From Aestuariivivens insulae (GTDB lineage Bacteria; Bacteroidota; Bacteroidia; Flavobacteriales; Flavobacteriaceae): a stretch of DNA of 64,000 bases. This document shows positions 1-9,140 of this stretch, piece by piece (position 1 is the stretch's first letter; each line of letters starts with the position of its first letter). Below the pieces are notes generated by a model that saw only the letters and a list, made by a program, of their open reading frames with translations, ran no database searches and was not told the DNA's origin. The translations under genes were made by a program, and so were the position numbers. The DNA lies in contig NZ_JAKMCS010000013.1 of assembly GCF_022662195.1 (NCBI RefSeq), forward strand, positions 1 to 64,000, given 5' to 3'.

Positions 1-1260
1 GGATGCAGCCCCGAGGGCAGTGACCTTAGCGGTTACAGCGCACCGGTACTGTGCGAGGGCGGATCGGTAGAGGTGACCTTGAGCGTTACCGACCTATGCG
101 AGAACGGAAGCGATACGGCGACCTTTAGTATAAGTGCTTTACCTGAAATAGCAATTACATTACCAAATGTGGAGACAACTATTTGTAATGTTGGGTTCCC
201 AGAAGAATTAATCGCTAGCTACACAGGGTGTGTTCCTGGGACATTGAATGTTGGACCAACAAACGTAAGAGAGAGTGAAGATGGTTGTGCAGAACTGGCA
301 GATTATGTATTTATAACGCCAATGGATGCTTGTGGTAATTATGATACCAAAACGGTGACTATTACTCGCGAAATGGACAAAATAGGCCACTGCGAAACCG
401 CATTCGCTAAAGCCGATGAAGGATCAGAATGCTTCATCCCAGACTTTAAGCGTTGGGGTTGGACTAACCGTTTTGATTGTGAAGGTACTTATGAATTACC
501 TTTATATGCCGGAGCAGCTCATTGTAACGTTATGAAAGGTACAGAAGTAGGTACTGTTACTGTAGATTATACAGGCGGACAGGTTACTGTAACTTATGGT
601 AATCTTGCTCCTGGATATGTGATGACAGAAGCTCATGTGTATATTGGTTGTAACCCATATCCAATGAAGAATGGAGAATACACAGTGGCTCCAGGGCAAT
701 ATCCATTTAACCCATCTAACTTAGGAATTGTACAGAACTATTCGGTACAGGTAACCGATGTTAGCGGACCAATATATGTGATAGCCCATGCCGTGACTTG
801 TCAAGTGGTTTGTATGTGCTCTCCTGATGTGAGTGAATTACTTTCAGATAACGAAGGAGGTACATCTGTATTCAATGAAACGGTTGATTGTCCATTTGAT
901 GATAGTGATGAAGATGGTATAGCAGATACTTGTGACCCATGTCCAGAAGACCCAACCAACGCATGTGTTTTGGCTAAAACAACAAGTACTAAAGAAGTAT
1001 CATTTACAGCCTATCCAGTACCATTCGATCAAGAAGTAAACATTAAGTATTCATTCGATTATGATACCGATGTGACTATAGAAGTGTACGATATGAAAGG
1101 TGCGTTAATCAGAGCATCTGAAAACAAACAGTACATTAAAGGAACTGTGGAAACAACTAAGCTTGATCTCTCTAGAACAGATAACCAAATGTTCTTTGTA
1201 AGAGTGACAACTAAGGAAGGTACGGCTATTAAGAAAGTAGTATCTTCAACACCACAATAA
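1..1260 (+). CDS. C-terminal part of a large T9SS-secreted modular protein (5' end outside window)
   Basis: The frame is open back to base 1, so the gene begins upstream and the GTG at 73 is not a real start. The visible part is rich in cysteine and has adhesin-like beta-sandwich modules. Next comes an acidic Asp-rich stretch (DSDEDGIADTCDPCPEDP) like a thrombospondin type-3 calcium-binding repeat. The last ~80 residues begin AYPVPFDQEVNIKYSF and match a type A T9SS sorting domain, so the protein should be cell-surface bound or secreted. The first ~125 bases are about two-thirds G+C, while the rest is near 42%. A strong terminator follows. The ligand or enzymatic role, if any, lies upstream and cannot be judged. 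Confidence 0.85.
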   Translation, partial: GCSPEGSDLSGYSAPVLCEGGSVEVTLSVTDLCENGSDTATFSISALPEIAITLPNVETTICNVGFPEELIASYTGCVPGTLNVGPTNVRESEDGCAELADYVFITPMDACGNYDTKTVTITREMDKIGHCETAFAKADEGSECFIPDFKRWGWTNRFDCEGTYELPLYAGAAHCNVMKGTEVGTVTVDYTGGQVTVTYGNLAPGYVMTEAHVYIGCNPYPMKNGEYTVAPGQYPFNPSNLGIVQNYSVQVTDVSGPIYVIAHAVTCQVVCMCSPDVSELLSDNEGGTSVFNETVDCPFDDSDEDGIADTCDPCPEDPTNACVLAKTTSTKEVSFTAYPVPFDQEVNIKYSFDYDTDVTIEVYDMKGALIRASENKQYIKGTVETTKLDLSRTDNQMFFVRVTTKEGTAIKKVVSSTPQ

Positions 1261-1283
1261 CCAATTCAATAAATATGTTAACC

Positions 1284-1316
1284 AAAAAAGAGCGGCAATG
1301 AGCCGCTCTTTTTTTC
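1284..1316 (+). terminator. Rho-independent terminator
   Basis: A perfect 8-bp stem (AGAGCGGC at 1289-1296, GCCGCTCT at 1302-1309) with a 5-base loop is followed by a T run. It lies 28 bases after the stop of the T9SS protein. The A run before the stem may let it also serve the convergent minus-strand gene. Confidence 0.9.
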
Positions 1317-1338
1317 TATCAATAAAATTAGAAAGCCC

Positions 1339-2160
1339 TTAATACTTAATAAATTTTATAGTATGTCCTTTATCTTCAATCTCCATATGGGCAATATATA
1401 TGCCATCCTTTAGAGTTGACAGGTTTATGGTTTCTTTGCTGTTATTTGACCTTTTAGACAATACATGTTTTCCTAGCATATTGTAGATTTCAATAGTATC
1501 GATAGGAGTATTGGCTGAGTTAAGTGTTAAAACATCGTTTTCTCTATTATAATAATGTGTAATGGGATTGGTATTAAAATCATCAATGCCAAGAGTACCT
1601 GTGGTTATGGATAGTTCGTCTATATTGATGGCGGATTGATTGGTAGTATTATGATGTCTAAATGCAATATAGGCTGAATTACCTGCTAAGTCTGAAATAT
1701 CTATACTTCGGGTTACAAATACACCAGCGCCTCCTATTTCATCAGTATATTCACTTCTTTGAATAGCACTAGATTCAAAATCGCTGGTTTGATTCCCTAA
1801 TGCAGCATAAACGGTGTAATATTCATGTGCCGCATAAGATAATTCACCTCTCACTTTCCAGGACAACGTAATATTATCACCCGTACTAAAAGAGCTTAGG
1901 TCAATGGCATGGGAAATAATCCAATTATCTGGGGTAATGCTAGATTGTGAGTGTGAGGCAATGACCTTATGGCCTCCATAATAGGATGAAAACTCCCACC
2001 ACATCCAATTATAACTATCACCATCTTGATCCTCAACATCCCAACAAACATTTATAACATTTGTATCAAATGTTTCTAATACTGGTAATGTATTGTCACA
2101 TTGAGCTATCAAGGTATGGCTTACTAATAGAAAACAAGTTAAAAGTAGTACTCTTTTCAT
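1339..2160 (-). CDS. Secreted choice-of-anchor J / cleaved-adhesin-like protein with T9SS tail
   Basis: Start placed at the ATG giving MKRVLLLTCFLLVSHTLIAQ, a clean 20-residue signal peptide; an ATG seven codons upstream would spoil it. 273 residues. Residues ~28-190 carry an aromatic-rich beta-sandwich (ETFDTNVINVCWDVEDQDGD, then WIISHAIDLSS) typical of the choice-of-anchor J / gingipain-adhesin fold, usually carbohydrate or protein binding. The C-terminal ~75 residues (IEIYNMLGKHVLSK to IKFIKY) are a T9SS type A sorting domain. It faces the giant T9SS protein across a terminator. Function beyond surface binding is unknown. Confidence 0.8.
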   Translation of the reverse strand: MKRVLLLTCFLLVSHTLIAQCDNTLPVLETFDTNVINVCWDVEDQDGDSYNWMWWEFSSYYGGHKVIASHSQSSITPDNWIISHAIDLSSFSTGDNITLSWKVRGELSYAAHEYYTVYAALGNQTSDFESSAIQRSEYTDEIGGAGVFVTRSIDISDLAGNSAYIAFRHHNTTNQSAINIDELSITTGTLGIDDFNTNPITHYYNRENDVLTLNSANTPIDTIEIYNMLGKHVLSKRSNNSKETINLSTLKDGIYIAHMEIEDKGHTIKFIKY

Positions 2161-2579
2161 AATCAAGTAGGTTAAATTCATGCTAAAGATAAAAAATATT
2201 GTCTTTTTAGCGAATAAAAAAGCATTTTATCGATTAATTGTTATTAATTGTAAGTTATAGAATACGCAAAAATGCAGTTCATCGATATTTAAAGTTTCAT
2301 ATACGTGTCGTTCAAAGCCTTGGATCTTATTTATTGAAACTAATCTTGTTAAATAAATAGCAAAATGCCTCAATATTAATTCCAAACAGATCTCATTTAT
2401 AAGCATTTGGGTAGGCTCCTTCATAGCTCCTCCCTATCTAAGAGCACTCTAAGTGCACTCTAATTGCACTTAAAGGCATATAAACAACGAAAAGTTGTTG
2501 ATATCCTATAATAATTTTACCGCTTTCATTCTTTAAAAACCCTTTAAAGATGTTATTTTTGCACATTACAATTTTTTTT
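2161..2579. other. Intergenic region, AT-rich
   Basis: About 420 bases between divergent genes. Short open frames here (2227-2424 and 2438-2623, minus) have poor composition and I do not accept them as genes. At 2444-2473 a loosely repeated GCACT motif occurs about 12 bases apart. The helicase promoter is at the right end. Confidence 0.6.
2554..2561 (+). promoter_or_regulatory. Bacteroidota -7 promoter element TATTTTTG
   Basis: Matches the TAnnTTTG consensus of the flavobacterial housekeeping sigma factor and lies 18 bases before the ATG at 2580. It overlaps the longer open frame from 2550, which argues for the 2580 start. Confidence 0.6.
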
Positions 2580-4133
2580 ATGGGGATTTCAACATTAGAA
2601 TTAGAAGAACGCAAAACAGGCAAGGATTTATACAGTTATCAAAAAGGGGCAATAAATAAAATTTTTAAAGCTTTCGAGGAATCTCCAGAAGATTACCATT
2701 TGTTGTACCAATTACCAACCGGAGGCGGGAAAACGGTTATTTTCTCGGAAATAGTAAGGCAATATCTAAAGCACCATAACAAAAAGGTGTTGGTCATGAC
2801 GCACCGTATAGAGCTTTGTAAACAAACCTCTAAAATGCTTACCGAATTTGGTGTGGTTAACAAAGTGGTTGATAGTAAAGCAGACCTTAGCGATCAAAAG
2901 GAATACAGTTGTTTTGTGGCTATGGTGGAAACCCTTAACAATAGGTTGAATGACGACAAGCTAGATATTTCAGATATTGGCTTGGTTATTATAGACGAGG
3001 CTCATTACAATTCCTTCACCAAACTATTTAAGTTCTTTAGCAAGTCTTTTATCCTGGGGGTTACGGCTACTCCGTTAAGTTCCAGTATTGAATTACCTAT
3101 GACCGATAATTACGATGAACTTATTGTTGGTGAGAGCATAGAATCCTTGATTGAAAATGGCTTTTTGTCCCGTGCCCAAATGTACTCGTACAATGTGGGA
3201 TTGACTTCTTTAGTGGTTGGAGCCAATGGTGACTATACCGTAAAGTCATCGGAAGATCTATATACAGCCGACGATATGCTGTCTAAATTAATACAGGCTT
3301 ACGAAGAACGTTCTAAAGGCAAGAAAACCTTAATCTTTAATAACGGGATCAATACCTCGCTATATGTATATGAAACCTTTAGAAGGGCAGGCTATAAAAT
3401 AGCACATCTCGATAATACCAATACCAAAAAGGAGCGGGCCATGATCTTAAAATGGTTTAAGAATACACCAGATGCCATTTTAACCTCGGTAAGTATTCTA
3501 ACCACAGGATTTGATGAGCCTACCGTTGAAAGCATCATTTTAAATCGGGCAACAAAATCGCTAACCCTCTATTATCAGATGATTGGTAGGGGATCTCGGG
3601 TCTTAAAAGATAAAAAAACCTTTACGGTTATCGATTTAGGAAACAATTTCCACCGCTTTGGCCCTTGGGGCGATAATTTGGACTGGCAACGCATTTTCAA
3701 ATCACCAAACTATTATCTGGATACCTTGTTAAGTGATGAAGAACTGGAAAGCAATTTTAGATATGAAATGCCAGATGAGTTGCGTGCAGAGTTTTCCAAT
3801 TCTAAAGAAGTCTATTTCGATATCCAAAAAACCTATGTGGATTGTATTAGAAGCGGGAAATCTTCAAAAGCGGTGCTGGAGCAATCTATAGAGCAGCATG
3901 CTAAAATATGTATTGAAAATAGTGAGGATGTTTATGATGCTATTGCCTTGGCTAAAAAATTGGGTGATGATATCGATTTTAGAATTGGGCGCTATACCAA
4001 ATGTATAAGTAAGAGTACGTTTAATTTTGTGGAATGGCTTAAGGGCGATTACAGAAAAAAATTAAACGCCTATTTACGATTAAATTTCGATGATGTCTTT
4101 GAAGCGATACATGGTTATCCGCCAGAGGATTAA
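2580..4133 (+). CDS. DEAD/DEAH-box superfamily 2 helicase
   Basis: 517 residues from ATG 2580. Superfamily 2 motifs are all visible: Walker A PTGGGKT (46-52), motif Ia-like MTHRIEL, motif II DEAH (139-142), motif III VTATP (161-165) and motif VI QMIGRGSR (333-340). The two RecA-like domains are followed by ~150 residues of less conserved sequence. This is an ATP-dependent helicase of the ResIII/SSL2-like type, probably acting in DNA or RNA repair and turnover. No restriction or methylase partner is adjacent, so a restriction role is unlikely. It has its own promoter and stands alone. The ATG at 2550 lies upstream of the inferred transcription start and is rejected. Confidence 0.9.
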   Translation: MGISTLELEERKTGKDLYSYQKGAINKIFKAFEESPEDYHLLYQLPTGGGKTVIFSEIVRQYLKHHNKKVLVMTHRIELCKQTSKMLTEFGVVNKVVDSKADLSDQKEYSCFVAMVETLNNRLNDDKLDISDIGLVIIDEAHYNSFTKLFKFFSKSFILGVTATPLSSSIELPMTDNYDELIVGESIESLIENGFLSRAQMYSYNVGLTSLVVGANGDYTVKSSEDLYTADDMLSKLIQAYEERSKGKKTLIFNNGINTSLYVYETFRRAGYKIAHLDNTNTKKERAMILKWFKNTPDAILTSVSILTTGFDEPTVESIILNRATKSLTLYYQMIGRGSRVLKDKKTFTVIDLGNNFHRFGPWGDNLDWQRIFKSPNYYLDTLLSDEELESNFRYEMPDELRAEFSNSKEVYFDIQKTYVDCIRSGKSSKAVLEQSIEQHAKICIENSEDVYDAIALAKKLGDDIDFRIGRYTKCISKSTFNFVEWLKGDYRKKLNAYLRLNFDDVFEAIHGYPPED

Positions 4134-4284
4134 ATTTTGACTGGTTACGTCATTGTAAAATAACACGCTAGCGATGGGCTTCATATTGAGATTCCAAAGC
4201 ACTTATAAATAATTCGTTTGTATGGTAATGTGCATTAAAAATTAAGTGTACATTTACTAAACTAATTTTAAAAATCCTTATACC

Positions 4285-4292
4285 TAACTTTG
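4285..4292 (+). promoter_or_regulatory. -7 promoter element TAACTTTG next to start codon
   Basis: A TAnnTTTG element ends only four bases before the ATG at 4297. If used, transcription would begin at or almost at the start codon, giving a leaderless or nearly leaderless mRNA. Confidence 0.55.
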
Positions 4293-4296
4293 TGCT

Positions 4297-5214
4297 ATGG
4301 GAGTGTCTCGTAAAACCGTTTCCATCATACTTGCTTTTTTTGCAATCTATGTTATTTGGGGATCAACCTACCTTTTAAATAAAATAGCGGTTACCGAATT
4401 ACCCCCCTTTAAATTAGCCGCCATTCGGTTTTTGGTAGCCAGCATGTTCATTTTTATCATCGCAAAAATCCTAAAAGTTGATATTTCAATAACCAAGCTA
4501 CAACTTAAAAACACCATCATTGCCGGGTTTTTGTTTTTAACCTTTGGCAATGGAGTAGTGGTATGGGCGCTTAAATACGTAGATAGTGGTTTTGCTGCTT
4601 TGGAAATTTCGGCACAACCCTTGGTCGTGCTTATTTTAATGCGGATACTTCAAGGAAAAAAAATAGCAGCCATGTCTTATATAGGTGTGGTTTTAGGTTT
4701 TATTGGAATTTACCTTTTGGTGAGTCAAAAGACCTTGATAAACCAAGAAAACCAAATTATTGGTATGCTCATGATTTTTACGTGTATGCTAAGTTGGGCT
4801 TACGGCAGTTTATTTGTAGGGAAGGCCAATTTGCCTTCCAATTACTTTGTTAATACGGGCTACCAAATGTTAACGGGAGGTATTATGCTGGGTATTGCCA
4901 GCTTGTGTTTTGGTGAAACATGGACATGGCCATCGGCGTGGAGTACAGAGGTACAATGGTCTATGCTGGGGCTAATAGTATTTGGCAGCATTATAGCCTT
5001 TACAGCATTTAACTATTTACTTAAGGAAGTATCGCCCGAAAAAGTATCGACCAACACTTATGTGAACCCCATAATAGCCTTACTATTGGGGTGGTGGGTC
5101 TTAAACGAACAAATTACATTACAGTCCATTATAGCGGCCATTGTGTTGCTTACTGGAGTTTATTTTATCAATTCAAAACGCGTCATCACCAGACCCAGAG
5201 GGATGGGGCGCTAA
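4297..5214 (+). CDS. EamA/DMT-family permease
   Basis: 305 residues with ten hydrophobic segments in two repeated halves, the usual architecture and length of the drug/metabolite transporter (EamA) family. The N-terminal signature FFAIYVIWGSTYLLNKIAV and the second-half segment ending FTAFNYLLKEVSPEKVSTNTYVNPIIALLLGWW fit this family well. It is a cytoplasmic-membrane exporter or exchanger of small metabolites. The substrate cannot be read from sequence. Single gene with its own promoter. Confidence 0.9.
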   Translation: MGVSRKTVSIILAFFAIYVIWGSTYLLNKIAVTELPPFKLAAIRFLVASMFIFIIAKILKVDISITKLQLKNTIIAGFLFLTFGNGVVVWALKYVDSGFAALEISAQPLVVLILMRILQGKKIAAMSYIGVVLGFIGIYLLVSQKTLINQENQIIGMLMIFTCMLSWAYGSLFVGKANLPSNYFVNTGYQMLTGGIMLGIASLCFGETWTWPSAWSTEVQWSMLGLIVFGSIIAFTAFNYLLKEVSPEKVSTNTYVNPIIALLLGWWVLNEQITLQSIIAAIVLLTGVYFINSKRVITRPRGMGR

Positions 5215-5292
5215 AACTTCGGTAAAGTTGAAGGCTACCTTGCTATAACAATACATTTATTATTTGTAATTTGCGCCCTTTCAAAAATTAAG

Positions 5293-6342
5293 ATGAAAGT
5301 ACCACGTTCCATAAATAACTTCCGAAGAAAGGTAATGCACAGCATTACCAAAAATGTTGGCCGCTCCTATAAAGAACCAGAACCTGGATCCCTAAAAATT
5401 GAAGACATCAAAAAAGTACTGATAGTAAGACCTAACCATCGTTTGGGAAATCAGTTATTGTTAACCCCTATTGTACAAGAAGTTATAAACACCTTTCCAG
5501 ATTGTAAAATTGATTTGTTTGTAAAAGGAGGCGTGGCTTATCCCGTTTTTGAAAACTATACGCAAATCAATAACATCATCCAACTACCCAAAAAACCATT
5601 CAATAACCTGTTTAAATATGCTGGCAAATGGGTGGCCCTAAAACGTAAACGTTACGACCTGGTTATTAATGGTGATAAAGATTCATCGTCAGGGCGGTTG
5701 CTCACACAATTGAGCATAGCTAAGTTTAAGGTGTTTGGCGATGTGGATGAAGACATCCAGAAGGCCTATCCAGATTACAAACATATTTCCAAATACCCTA
5801 TCTATAATTTAAGGCACTACATGCATAAATTGGGTTTTGAAAAAAATACCAGTGAGATACCGCTTTTGGATATTAAACTGAACCAAGAAGAAATAACCAA
5901 GGGAAAACAGATTCTTGACGACATTATAAAGAACGACAAAAAAACCATATGTATCTATACCAATGCCACAGGGGCAAAGTGTTATTCTGAAACATGGTGG
6001 AACACATTTTATGAAAGGCTCTTAGCCGAATATCCAAACCATAACATCATTGAAATGTTGCCCATAGAGAACATTTCAAAGATCAATTTTAGGGCCCCTA
6101 ACTTTTACAGTAAGGACATTAGGGAAATGGGGGCTATAATAAAGAATACAGCTATTTTTATTGCAGCAGATAACGGCGTGATGCATTTGGCCAGTGCGTC
6201 CTTAACCCCAACCATAGGGTTCTTTTCGGTTACCAACCCGTTAGTTTATGCACCTTATGGTAATGGCAGTAGGGCCCTTCATACCAACGAGACCACTATA
6301 GACGATTGGATAAAGGCCATCAATACCATTTTGCTTGATTAA
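5293..6342 (+). CDS. Glycosyltransferase family 9 (heptosyltransferase-like)
   Basis: 349 residues, GT-B fold. The N-terminal motif VLIVRPNHRLGNQLLLTPIV is typical of ADP-heptose:LPS heptosyltransferases. The C-terminal nucleotide-sugar region has AADNGVMHLASA, corresponding to the family's TxDSGxxHxA motif. It probably adds a sugar to the lipopolysaccharide core at the inner face of the cytoplasmic membrane. The actual donor is unknown because flavobacterial GT9 enzymes are poorly characterised. It overlaps the convergent small gene at its stop codon by four bases. Confidence 0.88.
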   Translation: MKVPRSINNFRRKVMHSITKNVGRSYKEPEPGSLKIEDIKKVLIVRPNHRLGNQLLLTPIVQEVINTFPDCKIDLFVKGGVAYPVFENYTQINNIIQLPKKPFNNLFKYAGKWVALKRKRYDLVINGDKDSSSGRLLTQLSIAKFKVFGDVDEDIQKAYPDYKHISKYPIYNLRHYMHKLGFEKNTSEIPLLDIKLNQEEITKGKQILDDIIKNDKKTICIYTNATGAKCYSETWWNTFYERLLAEYPNHNIIEMLPIENISKINFRAPNFYSKDIREMGAIIKNTAIFIAADNGVMHLASASLTPTIGFFSVTNPLVYAPYGNGSRALHTNETTIDDWIKAINTILLD

Positions 6343-6611
6343 GCACTTCGAGGACCACGAAAGGTTACGTTGTTTTTAATATGCAATAGGTGGTTAACTA
6401 TAGCCGATAATTCAAACTGAAGATAACGTTTGTTCTTTTTGCTTAAGTTATTGATCTTGTGGGTATATAGAATGTCTTGGCCTTTTTTCACTCTAATGAA
6501 ATAAGAATCGGCTTCTGCATTTAATTTTACGGAACTTTTGTAATTACTTTCCAGTAACAACCAATAAGACAAACTATTAATTTGATTGAATAAAGAAAAA
6601 TTAGTATCCAT
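6339..6611 (-). CDS. Small conserved-looking protein, unknown function
   Basis: 90 residues, no signal peptide and no membrane segment. Middle part is basic (KKGQDILYTHKINNLSKKNK). It converges on the GT9 gene with a 4-base overlap. Composition and codon use look like a real gene, but I do not recognise the family. Confidence 0.55.
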   Translation of the reverse strand: MDTNFSLFNQINSLSYWLLLESNYKSSVKLNAEADSYFIRVKKGQDILYTHKINNLSKKNKRYLQFELSAIVNHLLHIKNNVTFRGPRSA

Positions 6612-6846
6612 AATAATAGGTTTTTAAGATTTGGTATTTTAAAGCTAGAACAAGATGCTTTTGAAAGCAAAATTTATTGACGGAAAGCTTTTAATTTCGT
6701 TAAAATACTGATACAATGCATTTTAACCCTGTGTTTGTGCGTTTTATGGATAGAAGTGAAGTTAGGGGAATTAGTGTTAAAAAGGAATAAGACTACATTT
6801 ATATCTCTATTATTTTGTAAATTAGAGAGGATTAATCTTTTTTAAA

Positions 6847-7395
6847 ATGAAACTTGTTTTAACATATATCGGGGTTTGCGCTTTTTTTCTGGTGTCCTGT
6901 TCATCCGCTAAGCCTTATGTTACCGAGGAGCAAAAAAAGGCCATGGAAACGCTTGTTAACAGCAAGCAGTTCCAAATAGAATCCAATTGGGCTTACCCAC
7001 AGGTCACCAATGCAGTACAGCAAGTACTCAATTCGGGATTGCTACAGCAAGGAAGTTCTTCGGGAGGCATAAACCTTATTGGTAATACCAACTTTTTAAA
7101 ATTATCTAAGGACAGCATAAGTTCGTATTTACCCTATTATGGTGAACGCACCATGAATGCCGGCTATAATTCAAGTAACGATGGGGCTATAAGGCTGGAA
7201 GGCACAGTGAGCAATTATGAGGTTACCCTTAATAAAGATGGCAGCTATAGTATTTCTTTCGATGCTAAAAGCCGTTCAGAAAGCTATAGCGTATATTTAC
7301 GATTATTTCCTAATATGCGAACCGATTTGCTGTTAAATGGAGTTTATAGAATGCCCATAAGGTATTCTGGTAATGCAGCTCCTTTAAGGGAGTAA
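6847..7395 (+). CDS. DUF4251-type lipoprotein
   Basis: 182 residues. The signal MKLVLTYIGVCAFFLVSC ends in a lipobox with Cys18. The mature part begins with a helix (EEQKKAMETLVNSKQFQIESNWAYP) and then a beta-rich domain ending VYLRLFPNMRTDLLLNGVYRMPIRYSG. This pattern matches DUF4251 proteins of Bacteroidota, which fold like an outer-membrane-associated beta sandwich of unknown role. It should be a periplasm-facing lipoprotein. Single gene. A near-consensus -7 element (TTATTTTG) lies about 30 bases upstream. Confidence 0.8.
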   Translation: MKLVLTYIGVCAFFLVSCSSAKPYVTEEQKKAMETLVNSKQFQIESNWAYPQVTNAVQQVLNSGLLQQGSSSGGINLIGNTNFLKLSKDSISSYLPYYGERTMNAGYNSSNDGAIRLEGTVSNYEVTLNKDGSYSISFDAKSRSESYSVYLRLFPNMRTDLLLNGVYRMPIRYSGNAAPLRE

Positions 7396-7603
7396 TTTTG
7401 GCTGATATATGCCTTAAAATGTGATTTTTGCAATCCTAATTCTGATAGTTAAAAAACCATTTTATCCGACAAACGAAAACCAGCTTTTTTTCACAAATGG
7501 GGATTTGAACATTTCATCGTGTATTTTTAGAGTTCATGAGATTTTTTAGGTATTAATGTGCTGAATTATATAGCTTTAATGGAGAATTGAAAATGTGTTC
7601 CCC

Positions 7604-8227
7604 ATGAAAAAGCTAATCGCCATAATTGGTTTCGTAACCATTTTAAGTGCCAATAGTATACTTTTTGCTCAAGAAGAGGCACGTAGTCCGTTATACGATT
7701 ATTCAGAGCTTCAATTGAACAGTACCGATACCATTCCCGGGTTTGAAGATCAAGATAACAAACTAAAAATTACAGGAACTATTTTCTATAACGATGGCGT
7801 TACCCCAGCAAAGGATGTTATTATTTACATATACCAACCTAATGCTGAAGGGAGTTTTGAAACCCAAAAAAACAACGACAAAAAATACATAACACACCGC
7901 GCATGGGTAAAAACCGATGCTGATGGAAAATACACCTTTTACACGTTTATACCAGGAGCGCCTTATGTGCCACTAACATTCCCGCGAACAAGGGGTATGA
8001 AACAAATCCTTCCTGTTATAAAAGAACCTGGCAAACCGGAATACGACTTCGATGCATTTATTTTTGATGACGATCCAGCCATAAGCAGCCGATGTAGAAA
8101 AAAATTAGACCGTATAGGCTATAAAGGCATGCTTAGCTTGGTGAAAAAAGAGGATATGTACGTTGCCACAAAAGATATTGTTATAAGCCAGAGTAACCCT
8201 TCCCATATAGCTGTGGCAGCATTATAG
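7604..8227 (+). CDS. Intradiol ring-cleavage dioxygenase-like secreted protein
   Basis: Start at the ATG giving MKKLIAIIGFVTILSANSILFAQ, a signal peptide; the upstream GTG at 7595 is less likely. 207 residues. The core TGTIFYNDGVTPAKDVIIYIYQ followed by VKTDADGKYTFYTFIPGAPY is the beta-sandwich of protocatechuate 3,4-dioxygenase-type proteins. Many secreted Bacteroidota members of this fold have no shown ring-cleavage activity. The Tyr/His iron ligands are not clearly placed here, so I name it by fold only. Single gene. Confidence 0.7.
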   Translation: MKKLIAIIGFVTILSANSILFAQEEARSPLYDYSELQLNSTDTIPGFEDQDNKLKITGTIFYNDGVTPAKDVIIYIYQPNAEGSFETQKNNDKKYITHRAWVKTDADGKYTFYTFIPGAPYVPLTFPRTRGMKQILPVIKEPGKPEYDFDAFIFDDDPAISSRCRKKLDRIGYKGMLSLVKKEDMYVATKDIVISQSNPSHIAVAAL

Positions 8228-8540
8228 TTATGGCATAGTCCTAAACCCATTTCATTTATTCGATTTACCCATTCATGATTAGTTAATAATCATCATACCT
8301 ATCTAACACGATAACATTGTTTGTGCCCTCTTTTTATAAAATGGCTTAGATGAAAAAGAGCCATTCTGCTTTTGATGCATTTAGCTTTTCACCATTTTTC
8401 GTAAAAAGAATGACGATATTTCAATAATATACGATATTACGTAAGTGCAGGGAACAGCTAAATTTATTTAATAAACTGATTTTAAATGAATTAAATTTTT
8501 GGTATATTAATGGTAATTAAATCATACAGCTAAAACTCAC
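8228..8540. other. Intergenic region
   Basis: About 310 AT-rich bases. A weak stem (AATGGCT at 8340-8346 with AGCCATT at 8359-8365) precedes a short T-rich stretch and could end the preceding transcript. Nothing else found. Confidence 0.4.
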
Positions 8541-9140
8541 ATGATTATGAAACCCTTATTCAACCAAAAATCTGTTGCAACATTCTTACTGAGCCTGCTC
8601 TTAAGTTTTATATTAATATCCTGCAAAGACCATAAAAGGGAAGCAGCCAATGTTTCCAATAACATTATTACAGATAGCCCAGTAAAAGCTCCAATGTTTG
8701 AACTCGTATCTACCACTGGTCAAACCATAAGCATGGAGGATTATAAAGGCAAAACCTTAGTGATCCATATTGCAACCACCTGGTGTCCTTACTGTAATGC
8801 CGAAGCACCGCACTTGGAACAATTAAGTAAAGACTATAAAAATAGAGGGGTAGAAGTCCTTATTATTGATGTTAAAGAACCTAAAGACTTAATAATCGAT
8901 AAGTTGGTAAACACCCATAAGTTAAGCTTTCCTGTTTTATTGGATTCCGATGGTGCTGTAGCTGCTAGTTTTGCCCCAAAGGATGTGCTGCCCGAATTAT
9001 CACGAGACGAAATTATGCTAGCTTCCAATATTATAATAGACCAACAGGGTGCCATACAATTTATGAGTTTGTTGGATACCAAAAACTTCGATTCCAAATT
9101 AATTCATCTTAAAAAGAAACTTGATGAACTCTTACAATAA
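8541..9140 (+). CDS. TlpA-family thiol-disulfide oxidoreductase lipoprotein
   Basis: 199 residues; start at 8541 or two codons later at 8547. The signal ends in a lipobox (ILISC, Cys28-29). The thioredoxin-like domain follows, with active site WCPYC (Cys82, Cys85) and the cis-proline region near residues 145-165. The family reduces or isomerises periplasmic disulfides, often for cytochrome c maturation or in stress. It overlaps the next gene by 17 bases, so the two are translationally coupled, and the neighbour is a DsbD-alpha-like domain, a natural redox partner. Confidence 0.85.
   Translation: MIMKPLFNQKSVATFLLSLLLSFILISCKDHKREAANVSNNIITDSPVKAPMFELVSTTGQTISMEDYKGKTLVIHIATTWCPYCNAEAPHLEQLSKDYKNRGVEVLIIDVKEPKDLIIDKLVNTHKLSFPVLLDSDGAVAASFAPKDVLPELSRDEIMLASNIIIDQQGAIQFMSLLDTKNFDSKLIHLKKKLDELLQ

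Noticed and set aside
2227-2623. Two minus-strand frames upstream of the helicase
   Set aside because: Low-complexity composition, overlap with the helicase promoter and start, no family resemblance.
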